46,434 nucleotides of DNA. Source: Bacteroidota bacterium (GTDB taxonomy: Bacteria; Bacteroidota; Bacteroidia; Chitinophagales; Saprospiraceae). A program made the position numbers and the translations under genes. Positions 9,238 through 18,100 of this stretch are shown piece after piece. Where the stretch lies: assembly GCA_017857395.1 (NCBI GenBank), contig JAFMDF010000040.1:1-46434 (forward strand). The letters run 5' to 3'. The notes under the pieces are model-generated. The model worked only from the letters and a program-made list of their open reading frames with translations, did no database searches and was not told the origin of the DNA. The stretch's first letter is position 1, and each line of letters starts with the position of its first letter.

Positions 9238-10386
9238 ATGAAAGTACATAAAATAGGAATTATTATGAACGGTGTCACAGGAAGAATGGGCACCAATCAG
9301 CACTTATTACGGTCAATTGTAGCTATCCGAGACCAAGGAGGCGTTAAGATAAATGCGAATGAGACGATAATGCCTGACGCCATTTTAGTCGGTCGAAATG
9401 AAAATAAATTAAAGCATTTATGCGAAATTTCGGGTTTTAAAAATTGGTCAACGGATGTTGATAAAGTTTTAAAGAGCAAAAAATATCAGGTTTATTTTGA
9501 TGCACAAGTGACGGGCAGAAGAGGTCCTGCTGTCAAAAAAGCGATTAAAGCAGGCAAACATATTTATTGTGAAAAACCTTCTGGAACGAGTGTTGCAGAA
9601 GGGTTGGAGTTATATCATTTAGCAAAAAAGGCAGGGGTCAAACAAGGGGTCGTTCAAGATAAATTATGGCTACCGGGTTTATTAAAAATTCAGCGGCTGA
9701 TTCAGAATGATTTTTTCGGTAGAATTATGTCCGTACGAGGAGAATTTGGTTATTGGGTCTATGAAGGTCATTCTATTGCTCCCAATCGGCCTTCTTGGAA
9801 TTACCGAAAGGAAGATGATGGGGGTATTATTGTAGATATGTTGTGCCATTGGCGCTATGTCTTGGATAATATTTTTGGCAAGGTAAAATCCGTTTCTTGT
9901 ATGGGCGCCACCCATATTCCAGAAAGGATTGATGAAAATGGTAAAGCTTATAAAGCAACTGCGGACGATGCAGCCTATGCCACTTTTGAATTAGAAGGTG
10001 GCGTCATCGCTCACTTTAATTCCTCTTGGACGACTAGAGTTCGACGAGATGATTTATTGACTTTACAAGTAGATGGTACAAAAGGCTCCGCAGTTTGTGG
10101 ACTAAGAGAATGTTACATCCAACATTATGGCAATACGCCAAAACCTGTTTGGAATCCCGATGTAAAGCAACCTATCAATTTTTATGACGATTGGAGTAAA
10201 GTCCCTGAACAAGAACCCTATGATAATGCCTTTAAAGTGCAATGGGAAGCTTTTTTAAAGCATATAGTTTTAGATACCCCTTTTCCAAATGATTTATTGG
10301 AAGGCGCTAAGGGCATTCAACTCGCAGAAAAAGGGATAGAAAGCTGGGAAAAACGAGCTTGGGTTGATTTGGAGGAATTAGATTAA
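9238..10386 (+). CDS. Gfo/Idh/MocA family NAD(P)-dependent oxidoreductase
   Basis: This 382-residue cytoplasmic dehydrogenase has an N-terminal Rossmann fold with glycine motif GVTGRMG at residues 12-18. The signature CEKPSG lies at 111-116, where Lys113 is expected to be catalytic. A C-terminal alpha/beta substrate domain follows. The family oxidises or reduces sugar hydroxyls using NAD(P). Here it follows a TIM-barrel isomerase and precedes an SDR dehydrogenase, suggesting that the three act in sequence on the product of the GH88 step. No export signal is visible, unlike the relative at 29636. The substrate is unknown. The start at 9238 is the first ATG after the palindrome and gives a complete Rossmann strand. 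Confidence 0.88.
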   Translation: MKVHKIGIIMNGVTGRMGTNQHLLRSIVAIRDQGGVKINANETIMPDAILVGRNENKLKHLCEISGFKNWSTDVDKVLKSKKYQVYFDAQVTGRRGPAVKKAIKAGKHIYCEKPSGTSVAEGLELYHLAKKAGVKQGVVQDKLWLPGLLKIQRLIQNDFFGRIMSVRGEFGYWVYEGHSIAPNRPSWNYRKEDDGGIIVDMLCHWRYVLDNIFGKVKSVSCMGATHIPERIDENGKAYKATADDAAYATFELEGGVIAHFNSSWTTRVRRDDLLTLQVDGTKGSAVCGLRECYIQHYGNTPKPVWNPDVKQPINFYDDWSKVPEQEPYDNAFKVQWEAFLKHIVLDTPFPNDLLEGAKGIQLAEKGIESWEKRAWVDLEELD

Positions 10387-10390
10387 TTTA

Positions 10391-10528
10391 AGAGCAGAGA
10401 ATAGAGCGCAGAGAATAGAGACGATAAGGTATATTTAACTCAATTTATGCTATTTACGATAAAATTAAGTTAGTGTACGAAACAATCTCTTTTCTCTCAA
10501 TGAAATGGTCTCTACTCTCTGTTCTGCT
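10391..10528. repeat. Degenerate long inverted repeat, AGAGCAGAGAATAGAG family
   Basis: The left part 10391-10422 carries two copies of the word AGAGAATAGAG. The right part 10508-10528 (GTCTCTACTCTCTGTTCTGC) is an imperfect reverse complement of it. Words are shared with the perfect hairpin at 8238-8301. The segment at 10498-10511, CAATGAAATGGTCT, also recurs exactly at 39331-39344 inside the TRAP-operon element, linking two repeat families. Confidence 0.65.
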
Positions 10529-10540
10529 GAATAGCAAAAC

Positions 10541-11311
10541 ATGAAAAAAGTAGCATTAATAACAGGTGGCAGTAGAGGAATTGGGTATGGTATTGCCCAA
10601 GCCTTAGCCAAAGAAGGTTGGAGTTTGGCCATTAATGGAATGCGCCCAGCATCGAATGTGTCTGAAGTATTGGATACTTTAAAAACCGTCGATAATGAAG
10701 TCATTTATTGTCGTGGAAATATTGGAGATAAGGCAGAGAGACAAACCATTATTCAACAAACAATTGAGCATTTTGGGCACTTAAATGTCTTAGTCAATAA
10801 TGCTGGAGTTGCCCCCAAGGAAAGAAAAGACCTTTTAGAAATGAGCGAAGAAAGTTTTGATAGGGTCTTAAATATCAACTTGAAAGGGACTTTCTTTTTA
10901 TCGCAATTAGCCGCTAAAGAAATGGTCAAGGCTAAAGCCGAAAACCCAGATTTTTCAGGAGCTATTATTAATATATCTTCCATCTCCGCTACCGTAATTT
11001 CTATCAATCGAGGCCAATATTGCATTTCTAAAGCAGGAATGAGTATGGTGACACAATTATTTGCGACTCGATTAGGACAAGATGAAATTCCTGTATATGA
11101 AGTTAGGCCAGGCATTATTGCGACCGATATGACTTCAACGGTCAAAGAAAAATACGATAAATTATTTGCAGAAGGACTAAGTGTGCAACCTCGTTGGGGC
11201 TATCCAGATGATGTAGCAAAGGCAGTAGCAGGATTAGTTCGAGGAGACTTCCCCTACTCTACTGGGCAGGTGATTATGGTGGATGGAGGAATGACTATGC
11301 AGCGGCTTTAA
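10541..11311 (+). CDS. Short-chain dehydrogenase/reductase, FabG-like
   Basis: This 256-residue classical SDR has TGGSRGIG at residues 8-15 for NAD(P) binding and NNAG at 86-89. The catalytic set is serines at 146-149 with Tyr160-x-x-x-Lys164 (YCISK). Automated annotation would likely call it 3-oxoacyl-ACP reductase. Its place in a carbohydrate operon makes a sugar or sugar-acid dehydrogenase far more likely. One candidate is a KduD-like reduction step after GH88, since no separate kduD is visible in the window. It follows a degenerate palindrome and precedes the symporter genes. The substrate assignment is inference. Confidence 0.85.
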   Translation: MKKVALITGGSRGIGYGIAQALAKEGWSLAINGMRPASNVSEVLDTLKTVDNEVIYCRGNIGDKAERQTIIQQTIEHFGHLNVLVNNAGVAPKERKDLLEMSEESFDRVLNINLKGTFFLSQLAAKEMVKAKAENPDFSGAIINISSISATVISINRGQYCISKAGMSMVTQLFATRLGQDEIPVYEVRPGIIATDMTSTVKEKYDKLFAEGLSVQPRWGYPDDVAKAVAGLVRGDFPYSTGQVIMVDGGMTMQRL

Positions 11312-11314
11312 ATA

Positions 11315-11355
11315 GTTATCAGTTGAAGTTGAACCGACAACGGGTAACTGACAAC
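11315..11355. repeat. Weak inverted repeat between SDR and small membrane protein
   Basis: GTTATCAGTT at 11315-11324 pairs with AACTGACAAC at 11346-11355 with one mismatch. GTTG and CAAC words lie in the intervening 21 nt. It occupies most of a 57-nt gap and follows the pattern of an inverted repeat in each gap of this operon, but it is short and imperfect. Confidence 0.4.
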
Positions 11356-11368
11356 CAAAAATATAATT

Positions 11369-11578
11369 ATGCAAAACGAAAAACTTTGGACTTTCTGTAA
11401 AATAGCAGTTGGCCTATTAATTATCCTCACCTTTAGCCCATTGGTTACGCCTGCGGGTGTACATGAACCTTCATTTATGGGTATGCCTTACACCCTTTGG
11501 GTCGGTATTGTAGTCGCCTTTTTGTTAGTAGGCATTACTTGGTTAGGTACAAGGGTACATCCTGGACGAGAAGAATAA
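11369..11578 (+). CDS. Small two-helix membrane protein preceding a sodium:solute symporter
   Basis: This 69-residue protein has two predicted membrane helices, roughly residues 9-28 and 42-62, joined by a short PAGVHEPSFMGMPYTLW loop. It has a positively charged and acidic tail. It stands immediately before an SSS-family symporter. This arrangement recalls small accessory proteins paired with such transporters (YhdT/PanF-like or DUF3311-like pairs). A role as an accessory subunit of the symporter is inferred from position. I do not recognise a specific family with certainty. Confidence 0.7.
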   Translation: MQNEKLWTFCKIAVGLLIILTFSPLVTPAGVHEPSFMGMPYTLWVGIVVAFLLVGITWLGTRVHPGREE

Positions 11579-11602
11579 TTCTTTAGACTTAAACTGGTAG
11601 CG

Positions 11603-11643
11603 CAGACTTCAGTCTGTCCTGTCCAGCGGTCTTTAGGCCGCTG
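11603..11643. repeat. Two adjacent short hairpins
   Basis: CAGACTTCAGTCTG (11603-11616) forms a 5-bp stem. CAGCGG at 11624-11629 pairs with CCGCTG at 11638-11643 across TCTTTAGG. They lie between the small membrane protein and its symporter. No T-run follows, so they are unlikely to be simple terminators. Confidence 0.6.
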
Positions 11644-11688
11644 TATCATTTCCAAATAAGCCTAACCATCTTAATCAAAACAAAACGT

Positions 11689-13092
11689 ATGTTACAAACC
11701 TTAACCATCATAGGAATAATCTACATTGGCATTCTTATATTCCTAGCCAATTATGCCAAAACAGACGACAAAAGTTCGACTCAATATCTTTTAGGTGGAG
11801 CAAATCTAGGCGCAATTTTAGGCTTTTTTACCTTTGCCGCTACCCTATTCAGTACCTTCACCTTATTAGGGATGCCTGATTTTTTCAGAGTACACGGTGT
11901 AGGCGCATGGATATTTTTAATGTTTTCGGATGCCATTATGGTATTTGGCTTGATTTGGATAGGCTACGCCATTCGCAAAAAAGCCAAAACCCAGACTTAC
12001 TATGGAATGTCAGGATTTTTAGAACATAATTACCAATCTCGTTTTGCAGGAATGGTCGCTTTTTTAGGGGTATTTCTATTCCTCATTCCTTATGTAGCGA
12101 TTCAGATTAGAGGGGTTGCCATCTTTTTGCATGCCACTTTTCCAGACGCCGTTCCAATGGAGGCTTGGGCAATAGGTCTGGTCGTTATCATGTTGATTTA
12201 TAGCGAGGTAGGCGGCTTAAAAGCGATTATGTATTCAGATGTTTTGCAAGGAATTTTATTATTAATTGCAATATGGATTGTTGGCTATAATTGCTTAAAT
12301 CATTTTGGGGGCGTTCGAGCGATGTTTGCAGAAGTAGAAAAAGTGAACTCCGCCTTATTATCTGTACCTGGGCCAAAAGGCTTATTTGATTTTCAGTTTC
12401 TATTAGGATCCATGTTTGCCATAACTTTATTACCTTATACCCAACCACAAGTTTCGACTCGATTGGTCATTATGAAAGATGTAAAATCCTTGCATAAAAT
12501 GGCGGTAGGCATTGGTTTTTTTGCTATTTTAGTTATTTTACCTACAGCTTTTATGGGCATGTATGGAGCGGTTGTTTATCCCGATGCCACTACTTCTGAA
12601 TTTTTAAATAAAACTTTTATAGCTGATCAATCTGATTTTATTGGGGCGGTAGTCATGATAGGTTTAATAGCAGCAGCTATCTCAACCTCTGATTCCCAGT
12701 TATTTGCCTTAGGCGGAGAATTGCGGTCGATATTAAAAGGAGAAGACCAAAAAATGGTAGGTTATGCTAGAATAGGAATTTTCTTTTTCGCTATAATGGC
12801 ATTGATTTTTGCCTTAATGACCACTGATGAATTGGTTTTATTAGCAAGAACCAGTTTTGCAGGGACTTCTTTGTTAGCACCCTTAATTTTTACAGGTATT
12901 TTTTATAAAAATGCGCAAAATATAAAATTGGTTCCAATCGCAACACTTATTGGTATTCTGACATTTGTAGCCTCCTTAATGGGGTGGATTCCTAATAAGG
13001 TAATAGGCATTCGGATGGATTTGGCTTTGTTGGGTATCTTAGCTGTTATAGCTTTCGGTTCGATTTTTATAGATAGAAATAAGGATAAATAA
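11689..13092 (+). CDS. Sodium:solute symporter (SSS) family transporter
   Basis: This 467-residue polytopic inner-membrane protein has about 12-13 hydrophobic helices spread along its length. The conserved SSS features visible are an N-terminal YLLGGANLGAILGFFTFAATLFS block and a central EVGGLKAIMYSDVLQG segment. The latter matches the G(G/L)(K/R)A.(.)(W/Y)(T/S)D..Q motif of the family. A later AAAISTSDSQLFAL segment matches the helix-8 sodium-site region. It is preceded by a 69-residue membrane protein that may be its partner. In this operon it probably imports a sugar, sugar acid or disaccharide that GH88 and the dehydrogenases use. The substrate cannot be read from the sequence. Confidence 0.9.
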   Translation: MLQTLTIIGIIYIGILIFLANYAKTDDKSSTQYLLGGANLGAILGFFTFAATLFSTFTLLGMPDFFRVHGVGAWIFLMFSDAIMVFGLIWIGYAIRKKAKTQTYYGMSGFLEHNYQSRFAGMVAFLGVFLFLIPYVAIQIRGVAIFLHATFPDAVPMEAWAIGLVVIMLIYSEVGGLKAIMYSDVLQGILLLIAIWIVGYNCLNHFGGVRAMFAEVEKVNSALLSVPGPKGLFDFQFLLGSMFAITLLPYTQPQVSTRLVIMKDVKSLHKMAVGIGFFAILVILPTAFMGMYGAVVYPDATTSEFLNKTFIADQSDFIGAVVMIGLIAAAISTSDSQLFALGGELRSILKGEDQKMVGYARIGIFFFAIMALIFALMTTDELVLLARTSFAGTSLLAPLIFTGIFYKNAQNIKLVPIATLIGILTFVASLMGWIPNKVIGIRMDLALLGILAVIAFGSIFIDRNKDK

Positions 13093-13107
13093 TTAAGCTC
13101 AAATCCC

Positions 13108-13200
13108 CAACTCTGAAAGAGTTGTAGATTAGGAATCTATTTCACCCAAGATTCACCGCATTTCATACGGTGTTATTTACGTTAAATCCTTTCAGGATTT
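13108..13200. repeat. Cluster of four short hairpins
   Basis: Four independent small stems follow one another: CAACTCTGAAAGAGTTG (13108-13124), TAGATTAGGAATCTA (13125-13139), CACCGCATTTCATACGGTG (13154-13172) and AAATCCTTTCAGGATTT (13184-13200). Each has a 5-7 bp stem. They fill the 138-nt gap between the symporter and the cupin gene. The arrangement resembles a REP-like cluster and not one terminator. Confidence 0.75.
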
Positions 13201-13230
13201 TGCCTAAGTACTTTTGGAAAATCAAAAAGC

Positions 13231-14181
13231 ATGAAATGGTATAAAAAACAGTATTTATGGCTATTGCTAATTTTCCCGTTAGCCTATTGTGTAAGCACTA
13301 AACAAAATGAAATGGCGTTTTCAGAAAAAGGCATTGCCATCGCTCATTTAGCCAAGGGCGATAAAAAAGGTTTAGTAACCATCAGAAAAGCATTTGTTGC
13401 CAATAACCCAGGTTATGATTTAGCCTATCAAGCCAATACAAAAAAAATAGCACCTACTACTCAAAATTTAGTAATCTTTATCCAATCAGGTGGAGGAACA
13501 GCTACTTTAAATACCAAACAATCCTCCAAATTTTCGGTCGGAGATATTATCTTATTAAAAAAAGGAGAATCGCTGACTACTGATAGTTTATTTAGTAGCT
13601 TAAATTTTACCGTACCTGATACGCCTCCTGCTAATATTCCTTCTTTTGTGCGCCCCGATTGGGATGAAAATATTACGGATACACCAGGAGGATGTGCTAC
13701 TGAAACCAATGCTTATAGACGAATATTATTAACCTGGAAAGATAAAGTAGGGCCTTATTTATTTCACAGCATCAATGCCCATCGAGTTCGAATAATGGAT
13801 TCCTTTTCTCATTACCACCCAAAAGAAGGTGGGTTTGATGAATTTTATTTAGTACAGATGGCTCAAAAAGATGCTAGAATTATTACCAGTAATCAAGTGA
13901 GTTTAATTGAAAATCCAACGAGTATATCAAAGACACAGTCTAGTAATTTAGTACAATCAACTCCATTGCAAGTAGGTGATTTATTATACTTGCCTAGGGG
14001 CGTTATGCACAGAGGAGTAGGTGGTGTTTTGGCGCAAGTAATTACGGTTCCTGGTTTCATTCCTAAATCTGAAATTGGGGTTGACCATCACTTAAAGGTG
14101 ATTAATGAGCGATTGGGATTGACGGGTTCGGCAGCTTTGCCTTATAATGAAAGTGCATCCGATAAAGCGATTATCAAATGA
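13231..14181 (+). CDS. Cupin-domain lipoprotein
   Basis: This 316-residue protein has a signal peptide ending in the lipobox LAYC, so Cys20 should be lipidated. It shows two cupin-like halves. The first (about 60-130) lacks clear metal ligands. The second carries a metal-binding set: His194 and His196 in SHYHPKEGG, Glu204, and His260 in LPRGVMHRGVGG. The family includes sugar isomerases, KdgF-type ring-opening enzymes and dioxygenases, so an action on a (keto)uronate is conceivable but unproven. The extracytoplasmic location contrasts with the cytoplasmic enzymes upstream. It begins the lipoprotein/secreted half of the operon. Confidence 0.75.
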   Translation: MKWYKKQYLWLLLIFPLAYCVSTKQNEMAFSEKGIAIAHLAKGDKKGLVTIRKAFVANNPGYDLAYQANTKKIAPTTQNLVIFIQSGGGTATLNTKQSSKFSVGDIILLKKGESLTTDSLFSSLNFTVPDTPPANIPSFVRPDWDENITDTPGGCATETNAYRRILLTWKDKVGPYLFHSINAHRVRIMDSFSHYHPKEGGFDEFYLVQMAQKDARIITSNQVSLIENPTSISKTQSSNLVQSTPLQVGDLLYLPRGVMHRGVGGVLAQVITVPGFIPKSEIGVDHHLKVINERLGLTGSAALPYNESASDKAIIK

Positions 14182-14183
14182 CT

Positions 14184-14294
14184 ACAGGATGACAGGATTT
14201 ATCCAAGATTAACAGGATGTTAATAGGTTAGTTTTCGTATATATTACACCCGATTTTTTCACAAAATCATTACTCGATTGATAGATTGAGTAAT
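14184..14294. repeat. ACAGGAT direct repeats plus a short inverted repeat
   Basis: ACAGGAT occurs three times, at 14184, 14192 and 14212, starting right after the cupin stop codon. Further on, ATTACTC (14269-14275) pairs with GAGTAAT (14288-14294). The gap separates the cupin and LamG-like genes. No promoter could be assigned. Confidence 0.55.
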
Positions 14295-14323
14295 CTTAAT
14301 AGTTTTAAGCTTTAAAAATAATA

Positions 14324-15052
14324 ATGATGAAAAACATGCTCTTATTCCTAGTTTTTTGCTGTATCAATTTGACGATTACTGCCCAAAAAAGCACCATTCC
14401 AGAAAATTATTCGCTGGTATATGCGCAAGATTTTAGCGCCCCACAAGCATTAAATGAATTTGATATGACCGACAGAAATGCATGGAAGTTTAATGATAAA
14501 AACGGTAAAAACACCTTAGAGTTATTTGGCAAAAGCCAATATGCAGCTAGAGTTCGTTCCCCATTCAACATTGCATTAATAAAAGATTTAATCGTTGGCG
14601 ATTTTATTTTAGAAGTTAATCTAGCCCAGTCTGGAAAAGAATATGGGCATAGAGATTTATGCCTCTTTTTTAATGTAAAAGACCCAACCAACTTTTATTA
14701 TGTGCATATAGCAACAACAGCAGACGACCACGCCAATAATATCTTTTTGGTCAATGATGAGCCAAGAGTAAAAATTGCATCTAAAACGACCAAAGGTACA
14801 GATTGGGGCGTAACCAATTCCTGGCATACTGCTCGAATTGAACGAAATGCGACCGAAGGAACGATTCGAGTTTATTTTGATAATATGGATGCGCCAATCA
14901 TGGAGGCAACGGATACTCATTTTGATATAGGCCACATTGGTTTTGGTTCTTTTGATGATACTGGGCAATTTGATAATATAAAAGTTTGGGCACCCAAAGT
15001 GATGCAAGGAAAGGAGGGCTTTTTTGCTAAATCGAATACTAAAAAAGAATAG
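14324..15052 (+). CDS. Secreted LamG/DUF1080-like (concanavalin-fold) protein
   Basis: This 242-residue protein has an N-terminal signal peptide (hydrophobic stretch ending TITAQ). The rest is a jelly-roll segment: a YAQDFSAPQAL opening, central HRDLCLFFNVKDPTNFYYVHIATT, and a closing GHIGFGSFDDTGQFDNIKVW. This layout matches DUF1080-type or LamG-type concanavalin domains, which bind or cleave sugars. Some DUF1080 proteins are 3-keto-glycoside hydrolases. No catalytic residues can be named. Position before a cytochrome lipoprotein and after dehydrogenases fits a role in keto-sugar processing, but it could equally be a binding protein. ATGs at 14324 and 14327 are equally plausible starts. Confidence 0.65.
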   Translation: MMKNMLLFLVFCCINLTITAQKSTIPENYSLVYAQDFSAPQALNEFDMTDRNAWKFNDKNGKNTLELFGKSQYAARVRSPFNIALIKDLIVGDFILEVNLAQSGKEYGHRDLCLFFNVKDPTNFYYVHIATTADDHANNIFLVNDEPRVKIASKTTKGTDWGVTNSWHTARIERNATEGTIRVYFDNMDAPIMEATDTHFDIGHIGFGSFDDTGQFDNIKVWAPKVMQGKEGFFAKSNTKKE

Positions 15053-15072
15053 GCATTGAAGTATAAAAAACC

Positions 15073-15138
15073 ATCCGTTGTCCTTTAATTATCCGTTGTG
15101 TCGTATTTTCTACAACGGATAATTAAAGGACAACGGAT
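15073..15138. repeat. Perfect inverted repeat, 27-bp arms, 12-nt loop
   Basis: The left arm 15073-15099 and right arm 15112-15138 are exact reverse complements over 27 bases. The loop is GTCGTATTTTCT. Each arm itself holds a direct repeat of ATCCGTTGT. The arm length equals that of the hairpin at 8238-8301 although the sequences are unrelated. It lies in the leader of the cytochrome lipoprotein gene. There is no T-tract, so a terminator is unlikely. Confidence 0.9.
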
Positions 15139-15179
15139 AGCCAATTGTTTTGAAGTTACAAGGACAAAATTATTTACAA

Positions 15180-18100
15180 ATGAGGTGTCTTCAATTAATA
15201 TTCTTTTCCATTCTTCTTTGCCTTTCTGCCTGTCAACCTGACAAAACTATTGAAAAGCAATCCCCAATCATAGCAACTGCCGTAGCCAAAGATTTTGAAG
15301 AGGCGAAACAGGTATCCGCAACCACAGCTAATGGTTTAGAAATGAATTTATGGGCACCTGGTCCGCTTTTATCCAATGCCGTAGCCTTGACTTTTGATAA
15401 TCAAGGAGTAGCTTACGTCTCAGAAACCCAAAGGCGAAAAAGCTCCGATTTAGACATTCGGCAACATCGAGACTGGATGGTGGACGATATTGGTTTACAG
15501 ACCATTGAAGATACTCGTGCTTTTCATTTAAAAAAGTTGGCAACGGAATTAAGCGAAAAAAACACTTGGCAAGAAGATTTTAATGAAGACGGCATTCATG
15601 ATTATAGAGATTTAGAAGTGCAAAGTGAATATATTCGGCGAGTTTGGGATAGTGATGGAGATGGACGAGCAGATAAATCGCAACTTTATGCAGAAGGATT
15701 TAACGATATGTTGACAGGTGTTGCCGCAGGTATTCTACATTATGACGATGAAGTTTTTTTAACTGCTGCTCCTGACGTTTATCGTTTAAAAGATACCAAT
15801 AATGATGGAGTTGCGGATGAACGAAGCATTATCAGTCATGGTTATGGCATTCATATAGCTTTTGCAGGACACGATATGTCGGGTTTGACGATGGGACCAG
15901 ATGGCAGACTTTATTGGTCAATTGGCGATATTGGCGTAAACGTGGTAGATGCAAATGGAAAACGTTGGGCTTATCCCAATCAAGGAGCAGTAATGCGGGC
16001 AAATCCCGATGGTTCTGATTTTGAAGTGTATGCACATGGAGTGAGAAATCCGCAAGAAATTGCTTTTGATGCTTTTGGCAATTTATTAAGTGTCGATAAC
16101 GATGGTGACCATCGAGGCGAACATGAACGCTACATTCATATCGTGGAAGGGTCGGATACTGGTTGGCGAATCAATTGGCAGTTTGGTAAATATAATGAAC
16201 CAAATGACAGTTATAAAGTTTGGATGGATGAAAAATTATCTGTACCTCATTTTCCAGGACAAGCGGCCTATTTATTGCCGCCTTTAGCATTAGCTTATGA
16301 TGGCCCTGCTGGATTTGCCTACAATCCAGGGACTGCTTTAGGGACTGAATGGGAGAACTATTTCTTTGCTTCCTATTTTAAGGCAACTTCTGCTAAATCT
16401 AAAATTCAAGCTTTTAAAATCAAGCCCAAAGGGGCCTCTTTTGAAATTACGAATGAAAAAGATGTCGTTGGTGGGATTGTGCCTACAGGCATTACCTTTG
16501 CAGCAGACGGCGCTTTATATATTAATGATTGGAAAGATAGTTATGATAAAAAACCAACAGGCCGAATTTGGCAATTAAAAGCGAAAAAACCGCATCCACA
16601 ACAACAAGAAACACAGATTTTATTAAAAGAAGGAGTAGGTAATAAATCGGTAAGCGAATTAAATCAATTAATAGCGCATGCTGACCAAAGAATTCGGATG
16701 GCAGCACAATTTGCTTTGGTGAAAAAAAAGGAGGCTACTACCCTATTATCCATTGCAAAAAATAATACGGAGTTATTAGCTCGGATTCATGCTATATGGG
16801 GCATTGGTCAATTGGCAAGAAAAGAAGTCAAAGAAGCTACTCCATTATTGGCGTTTTTAAGCGATGAAAACGAATATATTCGAGCGCAAGCGGCTAAAGT
16901 AATTGGCGATGCCAAATATGCACCTGCATTTACAAAATTGGTAGCCTTATTACAAGATACTTCTCCAAAAGTCCAGTTTTTTGCAGCCGAAGCATTAGGT
17001 AAATTAGGCGATAAAAATGCTTTTCAACCACTAGTTAATTTATTGGAGCAAGTCGCAGAAAATGACCCACATTTAAGACATGCCGTGATATATGCACTCT
17101 CCAGATTAAATACCGCTAATTCCATAGCCGAATTAGCAACGCATCCATCAAAACATGTTCGGATTGGTGCCGTTGTTGCCTTGCGGATGATGCAATCTCC
17201 AAAAGTTGCTGGCTTTTTGAATGATACCGAAGCACTCGTTTTAGCGGAAGCCGCTAGAGCCATTAATGATGATTTTTCCATTCCCGATGCTTTGCCTGCT
17301 TTGGCCAATGCATTGGATAGGACAGAAATAAAGAATGAGGCTTTTATTCGTCGAGCAATTAATGCTAATTTGAGGATGGCAAATGCTACAAATGCCCTAA
17401 GATTAGCCAAATATGCAAATACTAAAGGTGTTCCAGAAAACCTAAGAACAGATGCATTATGGGCATTAGGCTGCTGGGCAAAGCCACCCGTTTTAGATAG
17501 AGTGGATAATCGGTATCGGGAATTATCGGGACATCAAGTTGAGGCTGCTCAAAAAGCTATTTCTACGATTTTTTCTCAATTATTAGTAGAAAATAGCACT
17601 TTAAAAGCTGCTGTGATTACCGCAGCAGGTCGAACTAAATTTCAACAAGCTAATGATAAAATTTTTACCATTTTTAAACAGCAAAAAGAAAAGACAAGTG
17701 TAAGAATAGCTGCTTTAAATGCCTTGGCGGATTTAAAAAGTGAAAATTTAGTAGCAGCCATCAATATCGCCTTAATTGATAAGGAAGTAGAATTAAGAAA
17801 AAATGCCCAGACTTTATTGGAAAACGTAGATTTACCTGCCCCAACATTAGTCAGCATGTTTGAAAAAATATTGGACAACAATACCATAAGTGAAAAGCAA
17901 AAAGCGTTAGCAAGTGTAGCAAAAATCAATGATACAAGTGCTGCTGATTTATTAAAAAAATGGTTAGATAAATTAATTAGTACAGACCTAACGCCTGCTT
18001 TGCAATTAGATGTTATGGAGGCTATCGAAAAAAGCGCTTTTGAAGATTTAAAAGGTGTAAAAGGAGATTTTGAAAGTAGTCTAGCGGATGCCCCAATATT

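Noticed and set aside
10753-11145. A reverse-strand 130-codon open frame
   Set aside because: It is antisense to the SDR gene, whose motifs are intact, and it has no recognisable domain.
10541-11311. Fatty-acid FabG (3-oxoacyl-ACP reductase)
   Set aside because: The SDR motifs alone do not separate FabG from sugar dehydrogenases, and the operon is carbohydrate-related with no fatty-acid genes, so the fab name was not used.
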